From assembly GCA_900538385.1 (NCBI GenBank), contig UWSO01000006.1:1-64000 (forward strand): a stretch of 64,000 nt of DNA, read 5' to 3'. Under the pieces are notes generated by a model. That model was given only the letters and a program-made list of their open reading frames with translations. It made no database searches and was not told the origin of the DNA. This document shows positions 1 through 8,447 of this stretch, piece by piece. The DNA is from an uncultured Porphyromonas sp. (GTDB lineage: Bacteria > Bacteroidota > Bacteroidia > Bacteroidales > Porphyromonadaceae). Positions within the stretch are counted from its first letter, which is position 1, and every line of letters begins with the position of its first letter. The translations under genes and the position numbers were made by a program.

Positions 1-76
1 CTGAGCGTCCGTCCCCGTTAAAATGACGAGACTATAACCTTTGACACAACGGACGCACAGACCGTGCGTCCCTACA
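1..76. repeat. Partial copy of the TGTAGGGACGC dispersed inverted-repeat element
   Basis: This stretch ends in GCGTCCCTACA and contains internal segments (CCGTCCCCGTTAAAA, CCTTTGACACAACGGACGC) that reappear inverted at 42971-43074 and 43154-43269. The left end is cut by the window edge. It lies just beyond the 3' end of the nitroreductase gene. Confidence 0.7.
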
Positions 77-115
77 GGGCGATGTGGGGAAGCGTCCCTG
101 CACCTGCGGACTCTT

Positions 116-772
116 CTAGTCAACGTGTATCACATAGTGTTCTTTGCGGGGTGCAGGCTCGGGACACTCATCGGGGTAGCCTATGATACAGCAGGCGACA
201 CCCACGAGGTCACCCTCCAGTCCCCACTCCTTGAGGAGTGCTTGACCCTCCTCCAGCTCGAAGATCCCCTTAGCCGCATTGATCCAGCAAGTGCCGAGAC
301 CGAGCGCGTGAGCAGCGTTCTGCATATTGCCCACCACCAGAGCACCATCTTGTAGGTAATTGCTTGACAGCGACCTGTCCGCCAGCACGACGAAGACCGC
401 TGGAGCACCGTAAAACTGATCCTTGTCCCCACCGCGAGCTTTGTTAGCCAGCTGTGAGAGCTGGTCGCGAACGGCACGATTGGTCACAGCCACGATCGTG
501 ACAGACTGCTTACCCATTGCCGAGGGCGCATAAGTGCCCGCCTCGAGCACCTTGTCTAGTAGCTCCTGAGACGGTAGTTTAGGCTTATACTTACGTATAC
601 TCCTGCGTGTTAGGAAGATGTCCATTTTCTCTTGTGTCGTCATACTCATAGTGTCTGTAGTTGTGTCTGATTGTTCTGTTGTCGTAGCCTTCTGACAGGC
701 GGCAGCCCCCACGAGGAGCAGTATCATCGTCATCGTCATCGCCATCCATTTACGTAGCATAGTCGTTAGCAT
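116..772 (-). CDS. Nitroreductase-family lipoprotein
   Basis: The 218-residue product has a hydrophobic N-terminal segment ending in a lipobox-like GAAAC near residue 26, then a Ser/Thr-rich linker, then a nitroreductase fold from about residue 50. RRSIRKYKP is the usual FMN-phosphate-binding start of the family, followed by APSAMGKQ and a closing GxxGTCWI/GYP region. Such enzymes reduce nitro compounds, quinones or flavins with NAD(P)H. The lipoprotein signal suggests an envelope location, which is unusual for this normally cytosolic family. An internal start at residue 42 (MSMTTQ) would give a cytosolic form. A possible -7 box (TATATTTG on the minus strand) lies at 825-832. The true substrate is unknown. 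Confidence 0.85.
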   Translation of the reverse strand: MLTTMLRKWMAMTMTMILLLVGAAACQKATTTEQSDTTTDTMSMTTQEKMDIFLTRRSIRKYKPKLPSQELLDKVLEAGTYAPSAMGKQSVTIVAVTNRAVRDQLSQLANKARGGDKDQFYGAPAVFVVLADRSLSSNYLQDGALVVGNMQNAAHALGLGTCWINAAKGIFELEEGQALLKEWGLEGDLVGVACCIIGYPDECPEPAPRKEHYVIHVD

Positions 773-824
773 CTATTCGTTAGTATCTCGACCTTTGACA
801 TCTGTATCAAAAGCCCTCTACCCA

Positions 825-832
825 CAAATATA
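825..832 (-). promoter_or_regulatory. Candidate Bacteroidetes -7 box for the nitroreductase gene
   Basis: The minus strand reads TATATTTG, matching TAnnTTTG, 53 bases upstream of the nitroreductase start. No clear -33 TTTG is visible at the right distance, so the call is tentative. Confidence 0.35.
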
Positions 833-945
833 CGAAAAGCTCCGCACAGTAAAAGCTCCCCACCCACCCCTCGATCCTTATCAATTTCGCGTTGCATTAA
901 AGGCTACAGCGTCTATTGCCGGACGGTCGAGGAGATTTGTCCACA

Positions 946-1080
946 TGTAGGGACACAAGCTTGGTGCGTCCGTTGTATCGAAGTTTACAGCGTCCGTCCC
1001 CGTTAAAGGTTACTGAGTTTATGTTGTGCCGTTCGACAACGGACGCACTGACGGTCTGCGTTCGACCGTGCTTCCCTACA
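946..1080. repeat. Degenerate copy of the TGTAGGGACGC dispersed element
   Basis: It begins TGTAGGGACAC and ends CTTCCCTACA, with the internal motifs GTGCGTCCGTTGT and CGTCCGTCCCCGTTAAAGG shared with 42971-43074. It fills most of the 330-bp gap between the nitroreductase and thiF genes. No convincing gene is present in this gap. Confidence 0.7.
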
Positions 1081-1102
1081 GGTTGCTACTCGTGGTGGCG
1101 AG

Positions 1103-1837
1103 TCAGGCGAGGTCGAAGGTGTGCCACGAGCCGTGCCACAGGTCGATGGTGAGGAGCTTGCCGAGGAGGGAGGGCGTCTGTCCTAAGGCTAGCTGGAGCG
1201 TTTGGCTCGCTTGGATGCTCCCGATGACGCCGGCGGTGGCGCCAATGACGCCGGGCGGTACGGTCTCCTCTGCGCTATGTGGCTCGCTGTATAGGTCGCG
1301 GTAGCGTAGACTACTAGAGGGTGCGAAGATGGTGCACTGTCCCCTCCATCCCTCGATGGCACCATGGACGAGGGGCTTGGTGGTGCTAAGGGTGTAGTCG
1401 TCTAGGAGATAGCGTGTAGGGTAGTTGTCCGTAGCGTCGACGATAATTTGGTAGTCGGCCAGTAGGGTCGCTACATTGGTCTCATTGAGTCGCTCGGTCA
1501 TGGCCTCGATATGAAGGGTACTATTGAGTGCTGTGAGACGCTTTTGCGCTTGGATAGCTTTGGGGCGTGCGAGGTCGGACTCACAGTAGAGGATCTGACG
1601 CTGGAGGTTGGAGGGGGAGACGACATCGCAGTCTATGATGGCGATGCACCCGATGCCTGCAGCCGTGAGGTAGTAGAGTATAGGAGCTCCCAAGCCCCCA
1701 GCGCCAACGACTGCCACGCTCGTCTGAGCGAGTAGTCGCTGACCCTCGGGACCTATCTCGGGGAGCTGTAGCTGACGCGCGTATCGTGCGCTGTCAGCGA
1801 TGCCCGTGTCGTTTTGGGGCATGCGGGTTACATCCAC
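1103..1837 (-). CDS. thiF: ThiF/MoeB-family adenylyltransferase (ThiS activation)
   Basis: This is the last gene of the thiamin operon; its start overlaps the end of thiH by 10 bases. The 244-residue protein has the ATP-binding GAGGLG motif near residue 46, the D..SNLQRQ segment, and DATDNYPTR, all typical of E1-like enzymes that adenylate the C-terminal Gly-Gly of ThiS. The Zn-binding Cys pairs of E. coli ThiF are absent: the usual CYRCL region reads RYRDLYSEP. The catalytic-cysteine region before AGV(I/L)G reads TVPPGVIGATAG, also without Cys. The role is assigned from the operon and the adenylation motifs; sulfur transfer must proceed without the usual crossover cysteine, or through a partner. 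Confidence 0.85.
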   Translation of the reverse strand: MDVTRMPQNDTGIADSARYARQLQLPEIGPEGQRLLAQTSVAVVGAGGLGAPILYYLTAAGIGCIAIIDCDVVSPSNLQRQILYCESDLARPKAIQAQKRLTALNSTLHIEAMTERLNETNVATLLADYQIIVDATDNYPTRYLLDDYTLSTTKPLVHGAIEGWRGQCTIFAPSSSLRYRDLYSEPHSAEETVPPGVIGATAGVIGSIQASQTLQLALGQTPSLLGKLLTIDLWHGSWHTFDLA

Positions 1838-2934
1838 TGGTCCCAGTCTTTCCAGATGACTTCGTATCCCTGCGCTTTGATAGCAGCGATCATCTCTTCG
1901 GGAGAGCGTGAGTCGTTGATAGAGAATTGCTCTAGCTCGGGATTGGGATTGACATAACCGCCTGGCTGCGTGCTACTGCCGGCACTCATAGAGTTGGCGC
2001 CGATGCGTACCGCCATATCTCTGAAGGCACTGCTCTCGCGTGTGGATAGGGAGATCTCGACCTCTGGGTCGAAGATGCGGTAAGCGCAGATGAGCTGTAC
2101 CATCTGACGGTCGTTGATCGGGTCTGAGGGCATGTAGGAGCCTACGTGCGGACGCAGACGGGGCAGTGAGATAGAGTACTTGGTCTGCCAGTGGTGGCTC
2201 TCTAGATAGTCTAGGTGTAGTGCGGTAAAGAAAGCGTCCGTGCGCCAGTTGTCTAGTCCTAGGAGGGCACCGATACCGACCTTGCGAAAGCCTGCCTCGG
2301 CAGCTCTGTCGGGTGTCTCTAGGCGGAAGCGGTAGTTGGCCTTGAGTCCCTTGGGATGAAAGCGTGGATAGCTCTCCTCGTTGTAAGTCTCCTGATAGAC
2401 GCAGACGTAGTGTGCGCCCGCCTCGACGAGGACTTTGTAATCCTCGACAGACATAGGCTGTACCTCGATGGATATTTGCGCAAACATGGGGCGGATGAGC
2501 TCGATGACCTGACGGTAGTACTCGACGCCAGCATGCTTGGGCGACTCGCCAGCCACGAGGAGGATATGGGTGAAGCCCATGTCGGCAATAGCTTTTGCCT
2601 CAGCCTGCACCTCCTCCATGGTGAGTACCTTGCGGACGATGTCGTTCTCCTGATTGAACCCACAGTAGACGCAGTGGTTGTGGCAATAGTTAGAGAGGTA
2701 GAGAGGCTCGTACATGCGTATGGTCTTGCCAAAGCGCTCGATGCTGAGCTGCTGCGCTTTGGTCGCCATAGCGTCTAGGTAAGCATCTCCCGCAGGAGAG
2801 ATAAGCGCCTTGAAGTCGCGTAGGGTAGGCGTAGCTGTGGCGATGGCGTGCTCTACATCTTGAGCAGTAAAGGTGTCAAACTCAGCACACTCCTGCTCCC
2901 AATTGTACTGCTGCTTATAATCGTAGAATGTCAT
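1828..2934 (-). CDS. thiH: 2-iminoacetate synthase ThiH (radical SAM tyrosine lyase)
   Basis: The enzyme cleaves tyrosine to dehydroglycine (2-iminoacetate) and p-cresol, supplying the glycine-derived part of the thiazole under anaerobic conditions. The 368-residue protein carries the radical SAM cluster motif CHNHCVYCGF around residues 83-92 and the conserved region GESPKHAGVEYY that follows. Length is normal for the family. It sits between thiG (one-base stop/start overlap at 2934) and thiF. Use of ThiH rather than glycine oxidase ThiO fits a strict anaerobe. Confidence 0.95.
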   Translation of the reverse strand: MTFYDYKQQYNWEQECAEFDTFTAQDVEHAIATATPTLRDFKALISPAGDAYLDAMATKAQQLSIERFGKTIRMYEPLYLSNYCHNHCVYCGFNQENDIVRKVLTMEEVQAEAKAIADMGFTHILLVAGESPKHAGVEYYRQVIELIRPMFAQISIEVQPMSVEDYKVLVEAGAHYVCVYQETYNEESYPRFHPKGLKANYRFRLETPDRAAEAGFRKVGIGALLGLDNWRTDAFFTALHLDYLESHHWQTKYSISLPRLRPHVGSYMPSDPINDRQMVQLICAYRIFDPEVEISLSTRESSAFRDMAVRIGANSMSAGSSTQPGGYVNPNPELEQFSINDSRSPEEMIAAIKAQGYEVIWKDWDQWM

Positions 2935-3716
2935 TAGTCAAAGAATCCTTGGAGTGGTGAAGTGGCGGTGGCGGTCATATCGGTGGCGGGCTGATGCAGT
3001 CCCATTTCGTAAGCTGAGCGACCAGCCTCGACAGCTTTTCTAAAAGCAATGGCCATAGCTACTGGGTCGGCAGCGGTGGAGATAGCGGTATTGACGAGTA
3101 CCGCATCAGCTCCTAGCTCCATAGCCTCGGCAGCGTGCGAGGGGCGACCGATACCGGCATCTACAACTACGGGAACGGTGCTCTCGGCGATGATGATGCG
3201 TAGCATGTCTCTCGTGGTGAGTCCCATATTGCTACCGATCGGAGCTCCGAGGGGCATGACGCAAGGCGCACCAACCTCTTCGAGTCGCTTACAGAGGACA
3301 GGGTCTGCCTGTATGTATGGCATGACGATGAAGCCCTCCTTGACGAGCTGCTCGGTGGCGCGGAGCGTCTCCATAGCATCGGGGAGGAGGTACTTGGGAT
3401 CTGGGTGTACCTCTAGTTTGATCCAGTTGGTCTGTAGCGCCTCACGGGCTAACTGTGCTGCGTAGACCGCCTCGTCGGCAGTGCGTGCGCCAGAGGTATT
3501 GGGTAGAATGATGACATTGGGGCGTGTGATGCTCTCAATGAGTGTATCGTGGAGGCCTGCAGAGGTCTCTACTCGGCGAAGCGCGACGGTGATAAGCTCG
3601 CTGCCAGAAGCGTCGAGCGCGTCTGACATAAGTTGATTGTTGGCAAATTTGCCAGTTCCGATGAAGAGGCGCGAGGTGAAGTCGTGGTCTCCGATTTTCA
3701 ATGACTTAGTCTGCAT
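2934..3716 (-). CDS. thiG: Thiazole synthase ThiG
   Basis: ThiG condenses deoxyxylulose 5-phosphate, dehydroglycine and ThiS thiocarboxylate into the thiazole phosphate. The 260-residue sequence starts with the family pattern KIGDHDFTSRLFIGTGKF and contains LPNTSGARTADEAV, KLEVHPDPKYLLPD with the Schiff-base lysine region, and VVDAGIGRPSHAAEAMELGADAV-type phosphate-binding segments. It lies in the riboswitch-controlled operon, 25 bases after the thiDE fusion gene. Confidence 0.96.
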   Translation of the reverse strand: MQTKSLKIGDHDFTSRLFIGTGKFANNQLMSDALDASGSELITVALRRVETSAGLHDTLIESITRPNVIILPNTSGARTADEAVYAAQLAREALQTNWIKLEVHPDPKYLLPDAMETLRATEQLVKEGFIVMPYIQADPVLCKRLEEVGAPCVMPLGAPIGSNMGLTTRDMLRIIIAESTVPVVVDAGIGRPSHAAEAMELGADAVLVNTAISTAADPVAMAIAFRKAVEAGRSAYEMGLHQPATDMTATATSPLQGFFD

Positions 3717-3741
3717 GTATATAGTAAATTAGGATGTATGT

Positions 3742-5952
3742 CTATAGGATATATTTAGGAAAGTGTGATCTGTGATGTCGTAGCTGCGATACGACTTGGT
3801 CCATATCGGTGGCGTGCTCGATGGCACCGCTCACGGCGATGCCGTCAATGTTTTCGTCGCCTAAGAGCGACTCAGCGTCTTCTGGCTGTATACCTCCGAT
3901 AGCCACGATCAGAGGATTGGTGTAGCAGCGATCTGTCTCTAGAGCTTGCTGTGCGATCTGCGAGATCCCCTCTAAGCCCAAGATAGGAGCGAGGAGCGCT
4001 TTGGTCTGTGTGTCTCGATAGGGTCCCACACCGATGTAGTCAATGTTAGCTGCCAAAGCACGGGGTAGGTCGTCGAGGCTATTGACTGTGTAGCCGATGA
4101 TGTACTCTTCGCCTAGGATGCGTCGCGCCTCTTGCGGAGGGCAGTCTCGCTTGCCTAGGTGCACCCCGTCAGCGTCCACAGCGATGGTGGCGATGATGTC
4201 GTCGTCGATGAGTAGGCAGGCATGGTAGCGATCGGTCAGCGTGCGCAGGCGCAAGCCCATCTCGATGCGCTCCTCGGTGGTCGCCTCCTTGAGTCGTAGC
4301 TGCACCCAGCGCCCGCCCGCCTCGAGGTATTGGGATACCTTATTATATAGTCTGTCGGGGTCTGACTCGTTGGTCACGTACTGTAGGTCAAAGTCAAAGT
4401 ACAGATGCTGCTTCTTCCAATTTCCTGAAAGAAACTTGGGGTAAAGTAGCTGTCGCCCAGGACGGTTTGGTTGCTCCGCAAAGATGGTGGCGAGGTAGTG
4501 GCAAGCACGTTGCACGGAGCTTACGAGGCTGTACTCCATGGCCCAGTAGCTGGCGATTGCTGCGGAGAGCATGCAGCCAGTGCCGTGGATCGACTTGTCG
4601 TAGCGATGCGTGTAGTAGGGGTGGATGCCGTCGCTAGTGATCAGTTGGTTGACCACAAGACGTGGCGAAGTGGTGTCGTGTCCACCCTTGAGTAGGATAG
4701 CCACGCCGTGCTTCTGAGCGATGCGCTGGAGCTCTGCAGGTTCGTCTGTACCAAAGAGCGCCTGAGCCTCAGGCTTGTTGGGCGTGGCGAGGCTTACTTC
4801 ATTCAATAGGGTAGCGAACTTGTCCTGCTCCTCTGTCCAGAGGTTGGGCTGCGTCTCCTCGGCGGCTGTGGGCTGGAGGATAGGGTCCCAGATGATTCGC
4901 TTGACGCCTAGTGCCTTCATCTGCGCAACGATCTGCACCGCCTGCTGTAAGTTCTGCACCATACCGAGCTTAGCCACGGTGACCGGTTGGTCGGAGAGAA
5001 GCGTCGTCAGCGACTTCTGTAGTTGGTCGGACGGCGTAGCGGTAGCGGAGACGAAGCGGTGGAGGCTCTGTGCCGTGAGCGTAGAGATGACGCTGTAGCA
5101 CTGCACGCTCAGATCATTTGCGATGCGGGTGTCTATGCTGATGCCAGCACCCGATGTGGGGTCGTGACCCGCAACGGTCAGGATGGCGGGCGTTTGGTAT
5201 TGATCCAGACGCTCTTGTCGTTGTTCCTGCGGTTGCGACCAGATGTCGCCTAGCACCGCAACCCCAGCGTAACCCGCCTTTGCCACAGTCTCTTGACTTT
5301 CGGGGGTGATGCCCCCAAGGGCGTAGACGGGGTAAGGGAGCTTGAGCAATTCCTCCCGACACGAGAGTAAGGCGGGGTTGCCCTGATAGCCCTCCTTGCT
5401 AATGCTATCAAAGAGCGGGCTGAGCAAGGCGTAGTCTGGTGTGAAAGGTAGCTCTTGCAGCTCTTGCAGCGAATGCGCCCCGACCGCTATCGTCTGGTGA
5501 GGAGCGAGAGGAATATCTCTCCACTCCGCCACACGACGATAGGGTAGGTAGACGCCCGCCACGTCATACTCCGCCAGTAGCGCATAGTGATCACACAGCA
5601 CGACACACTGGTGATAGGCGGGCTCTAGATTGTCTAAGATCTCTCTAAAGTCAGCCTCAGAAGCTCCCGGCATGCGCAGGTGTACCTTACAGGTGCAGCT
5701 TCTTACGACATGAACGATATCGCCAGCTACATCTTCGATGAGACTGTTGCATAAAGGCGAATCGCTGTGTTGCTTTCGGGATTCGGCTTCGGTCACATAC
5801 GGAGGTATGCTCCCTTCAGACCTCCCCCTCAGCGCCTTGCGCTTCATCCTTTCTGCAAAGTCAGGACAATCTTGCGAGCAAGATTGAGAGACTGTTGACC
5901 TTTGCAACAGTCTCTCGATATACTGACGTTCGGGCGGTGTGATGATGATCAT
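3742..5952 (-). CDS. thiDE: Triple fusion: TenI/ThiE-like - HMP-P kinase ThiD - thiamin-phosphate synthase ThiE
   Basis: Three domains can be read in order. Residues about 1-255 are a Bacteroidetes-type TenI/ThiE-like barrel (DYALLSPLFDSISKEGY, ALGGI). Next is ThiD, phosphorylating HMP and HMP-P (ILTVAGHDPTSGAG, LLKGGHD, HGTGCMLSAAIASY). The C-terminal ThiE joins HMP-PP to thiazole phosphate (VQLRLKEAT, GVHLGKRD, DYIGVGPYRDTQTKA, IVAIGGI). The start at 5952 (MIIITPP) is chosen because an upstream in-frame ATG at 6045 would read back through the end of thiC; this start leaves a 25-base gap. A 175-bp mobile element sits in frame in the first domain, adding about 60 residues that include DCPDFAERMKRKALRG. 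The second and third domains look intact. Confidence 0.9.
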   Translation of the reverse strand: MIIITPPERQYIERLLQRSTVSQSCSQDCPDFAERMKRKALRGRSEGSIPPYVTEAESRKQHSDSPLCNSLIEDVAGDIVHVVRSCTCKVHLRMPGASEADFREILDNLEPAYHQCVVLCDHYALLAEYDVAGVYLPYRRVAEWRDIPLAPHQTIAVGAHSLQELQELPFTPDYALLSPLFDSISKEGYQGNPALLSCREELLKLPYPVYALGGITPESQETVAKAGYAGVAVLGDIWSQPQEQRQERLDQYQTPAILTVAGHDPTSGAGISIDTRIANDLSVQCYSVISTLTAQSLHRFVSATATPSDQLQKSLTTLLSDQPVTVAKLGMVQNLQQAVQIVAQMKALGVKRIIWDPILQPTAAEETQPNLWTEEQDKFATLLNEVSLATPNKPEAQALFGTDEPAELQRIAQKHGVAILLKGGHDTTSPRLVVNQLITSDGIHPYYTHRYDKSIHGTGCMLSAAIASYWAMEYSLVSSVQRACHYLATIFAEQPNRPGRQLLYPKFLSGNWKKQHLYFDFDLQYVTNESDPDRLYNKVSQYLEAGGRWVQLRLKEATTEERIEMGLRLRTLTDRYHACLLIDDDIIATIAVDADGVHLGKRDCPPQEARRILGEEYIIGYTVNSLDDLPRALAANIDYIGVGPYRDTQTKALLAPILGLEGISQIAQQALETDRCYTNPLIVAIGGIQPEDAESLLGDENIDGIAVSGAIEHATDMDQVVSQLRHHRSHFPKYIL
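5735..5919. mobile_element. 175-bp MITE with 12-bp terminal inverted repeats, TSD TCGAT, inserted in frame in the thiDE fusion gene
   Basis: The element proper is 5740-5914. Its left end is GAGACTGTTGCA and its right end is TGCAACAGTCTC, exact inverted repeats. TCGAT occurs directly outside both ends (5735-5739 and 5915-5919), a 5-bp target-site duplication. Internally there is an 8-bp stem at 5867-5886 and a perfect 12-bp stem with a 7-base loop at 5886-5916. It has no transposase. Element plus duplication is 180 bp, exactly 60 codons, and all are sense codons on the minus strand. The ends resemble IS5-type ends of Porphyromonas insertion sequences, from memory only. Confidence 0.88.
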
Positions 5953-5977
5953 GGGGCGTCGTCGGGCGGTTTGCTGA

Positions 5978-7750
5978 TTACTTGTCGTCCTCGATGCGCT
6001 TCTGCAGCTGACGACTAGCACGCATCGAGCAGAAGTGCTCGCCACACATCGAGCAGAAGTGTGCCTCCTTGTGCCCCTCAGCGGGTAGCGTCTCGTCGTG
6101 ATACTGGAGCGCGGTCTCGCTGTCGAGTGCTAGGTGGAACTGATCCTTCCAGCGGAACTCATAGCGTGCCTTGCTCATAGCGTAGTCACGGTAGTAAGCG
6201 CCTGGGTGTCCCTTGGCAAGGTCTGCCGCGTGGGCTGCTAGCTTGAAGGTGACGACACCCTCCTTGACATCGTCCTTGTTGGGCAGACCCAGGTGCTCCT
6301 TGCGGGTCACGTAGCAGAGCATCGCAGTGCCACGCCACGCAATCATAGCACCACCTATGGCACTGGTTATGTGGTCATAGCCTGGGGCAATGTCGGTGAC
6401 CAACGGGCCGAGTGTGTAGAAAGGAGCTTCGTTGCAAAGGTCTAGCTGCAAGTCCATGTTCTCCTTGATACGCTGCATAGGTACGTGACCAGGACCCTCG
6501 ATGAGAACCTGCACGCAATGCTTGTCTGCAATGCGAGATAGCTCGCCCAGAGTACGTAGCTCGGCAAATTGCGCCTCATCGTTGGCATCAGCTATAGAGC
6601 CAGGACGCAAGCCGTCACCGATACTGATACCTACGTCGTAGCGAGCGCAGATCTGACAGATCTCGTCAAAGTGCTCGTAGAGGAAGCTCTCACGCTTGTG
6701 CGTCGTACACCAGTTTGCCATGATGGCACCGCCACGAGAGACGATGCCCGTGAGGCGCTTCATCGTCAGCGGGATGAACTGCCAGCGCAAGCCAGCGTGG
6801 ATGGTGAAGTAGTCGACACCCTGCTCCGCCTGCTCGATGAGCGTGTCGCGGTAGAGTTCCCAGGTGAGCTTGTCTGCCTGTCCCTTGACCTTTTCCAAAG
6901 CTTGGTATAGTGGCACGGTGCCTACGGGTACTGGCGAGTTGCGAATGATCCACTCTCTCGTCTCGTGGATGTTGCGTCCCGTGGAGAGGTCCATGATGGT
7001 GTCAGCTCCCCAGCGGATAGCCCAGACTGCCTTCTCGACTTCCTCCTGGATAGAGGAGGTGATGGGCGAGTTACCAATGTTGGCATTGATCTTGACGAGG
7101 AAGTTGCGCCCGATGATCATCGGCTCGCTCTCGGGGTGGTTGATATTGTTGGGGAGGATAGCGCGTCCAGCAGCGATCTCGTCACGGACGAACTCAGGGG
7201 TGATGCGCTCAGGGATATTAGCCCCAAAGCTCTCGCCTAGATGCTGCGGGTACTGCTCTCGGATCTCGTCAATGAGCTGATTCTCACGAATAGCGACATA
7301 CTCCATTTCGGGGGTGATGATCCCCTGACGCGCATAGTATAGCTGCGTGACAGGATGCTCCTCGGTGCCTACGAGCGGCTGATCGTTGAGATGGGCAAAG
7401 CGCAGATGATCTAGCGAAGCGTCTTGTCTCCGCTTGCGACCATACTCCGAGCTCTGCTCCTTCAGTCTCGTCGTGTCGCCACGCTCCTCGATCCACTGCT
7501 GGCGTATCTTAGGTAGCCCTTGGTGCGGATCGACATGATAGTCTGGATCGGTGTAAGGGCCCGAGGTGTCGTAGACCACGACCGAGCCGTTGTTGTGCCG
7601 TACACCCTCCTCGTCGATGGTGTCAGAGAGTGTGATGCGACGCATCGGCACGCGAATGTCGGGGCGAGAGCCGGTGACATATATCTTAGTAGAGCCAGGG
7701 AGTGGACCCTGAGAGATGTTTAGATTGTCCGTTTGATCTTTTTGCTTCAT
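5978..7750 (-). CDS. thiC: Phosphomethylpyrimidine synthase ThiC
   Basis: ThiC converts aminoimidazole ribotide to HMP-P by radical SAM chemistry. The 590-residue sequence has the N-terminal extension found in many bacterial ThiC proteins, the core MDLSTGRNIHETREWI and IEGPGHVPMQRIKENM motifs, GPLVTDIAPGYDHITSAIG, and the C-terminal cluster motif CSMCGEHFCSM (CxxCxxxxC). It is the second gene of the operon, 55 bases after thiS. Confidence 0.97.
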   Translation of the reverse strand: MKQKDQTDNLNISQGPLPGSTKIYVTGSRPDIRVPMRRITLSDTIDEEGVRHNNGSVVVYDTSGPYTDPDYHVDPHQGLPKIRQQWIEERGDTTRLKEQSSEYGRKRRQDASLDHLRFAHLNDQPLVGTEEHPVTQLYYARQGIITPEMEYVAIRENQLIDEIREQYPQHLGESFGANIPERITPEFVRDEIAAGRAILPNNINHPESEPMIIGRNFLVKINANIGNSPITSSIQEEVEKAVWAIRWGADTIMDLSTGRNIHETREWIIRNSPVPVGTVPLYQALEKVKGQADKLTWELYRDTLIEQAEQGVDYFTIHAGLRWQFIPLTMKRLTGIVSRGGAIMANWCTTHKRESFLYEHFDEICQICARYDVGISIGDGLRPGSIADANDEAQFAELRTLGELSRIADKHCVQVLIEGPGHVPMQRIKENMDLQLDLCNEAPFYTLGPLVTDIAPGYDHITSAIGGAMIAWRGTAMLCYVTRKEHLGLPNKDDVKEGVVTFKLAAHAADLAKGHPGAYYRDYAMSKARYEFRWKDQFHLALDSETALQYHDETLPAEGHKEAHFCSMCGEHFCSMRASRQLQKRIEDDK

Positions 7751-7805
7751 AGAGTAAAGAGATTAAGTGTGTTTGATAAGGGTTCGTAAGAGTCAGTAGT
7801 ATGCT

Positions 7806-8006
7806 TTATCCACCCATTGCTGCAGTAATGATCGTGACGGCATCGCCCTCGCAGAGCTGGTGCGTAGCCCAGGCATCACGTGGTATGACACGATGGTTGA
7901 CCGCTAGTGCCATGTGGTCGAGCGTCGCGACGACAGGCGATACCGCCTCTAGTAGCGAGGTACCTGCAGGCAGGTCGTGTGGAGTCTTATTGATCGTTAC
8001 TTGCAT
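7806..8006 (-). CDS. thiS: Sulfur carrier protein ThiS
   Basis: This 66-residue ubiquitin-like protein ends in the required Gly-Gly (AAMGG), which is adenylated and converted to a thiocarboxylate. It is the first gene of the operon, and its ATG lies about 10 bases after the T-run of the riboswitch terminator, so it is the first gene shut off when TPP is bound. Confidence 0.95.
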   Translation of the reverse strand: MQVTINKTPHDLPAGTSLLEAVSPVVATLDHMALAVNHRVIPRDAWATHQLCEGDAVTIITAAMGG

Positions 8007-8015
8007 AAGCCATAT

Positions 8016-8057
8016 AAAAAGAAAAAGAGCCTACATACCTTCATCTGTCTGGTATGT
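8016..8057 (-). terminator. Intrinsic terminator serving as expression platform of the TPP riboswitch
   Basis: On the minus strand ACATACC (8051-8057) and GGTATGT (8033-8039) form a 7-bp stem followed by a T-rich tail at 8016-8027. It lies between the aptamer and thiS, so ligand-dependent termination is the simplest reading. Confidence 0.75.
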
Positions 8058-8145
8058 AAAACTCTTAGTGTGTACTGCCCAGCCAACGAGGCTTGACAAG
8101 TAGGGTGTCCCAGTATGAGAGTCTGCACGGTCAGCGTGTAGTCGT

Positions 8146-8235
8146 TCTCTTTGCCTACGCCAGTATTATCTGGATCAGGTCGAGGGTCTCATCTCAGCCA
8201 CCATGCAGTCGCACTGTGGCACCCCTAAGAGTCTA
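8146..8235 (-). ncRNA. TPP riboswitch (THI element)
   Basis: The minus strand carries the conserved THI box blocks in order: CTTAGGGGTGCC, GGCTGAGATGAGACCC, GACCTGATC, GATAATACTGGCGTAGGC and AAAGAGAA. These form the P2/P3 and P4/P5 arms that bind TPP. Ends are approximate. Transcription from the -7 box at 8239-8246 would begin almost at the first pairing strand. It controls the whole thiS-thiF operon. Confidence 0.95.
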
Positions 8236-8238
8236 GCG

Positions 8239-8246
8239 CAAAGGTA
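8239..8246 (-). promoter_or_regulatory. -7 box of the thiamin operon promoter
   Basis: The minus strand reads TACCTTTG, a perfect TAnnTTTG match, placed so that the transcript starts a few bases before the riboswitch. No clear -33 element was seen. Confidence 0.65.
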
Positions 8247-8447
8247 ATGAAAAAATCTCACACTAGCCCCCTTACATAGAACAAGATGCCGCAAAACGTA
8301 CGAGTACCCCCTTCTAGGGAAGTAAAGCTCGGTCGTTCCTGCTCAGGACTATCCGTATAACTCCGATGCATTCGGACTATTCCGATTCTTCCGAAGGATT
8401 TCCGAAATAGCTTCGTGGAAAATAAAAAATATCCACGTAGGCAAGAA

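Noticed and set aside
5952..6045. Longer N-terminus for the thiamin fusion protein starting at 6045
   Set aside because: It would overlap the conserved C-terminal cluster region of thiC and adds a sequence unlike any ThiE or TenI protein.
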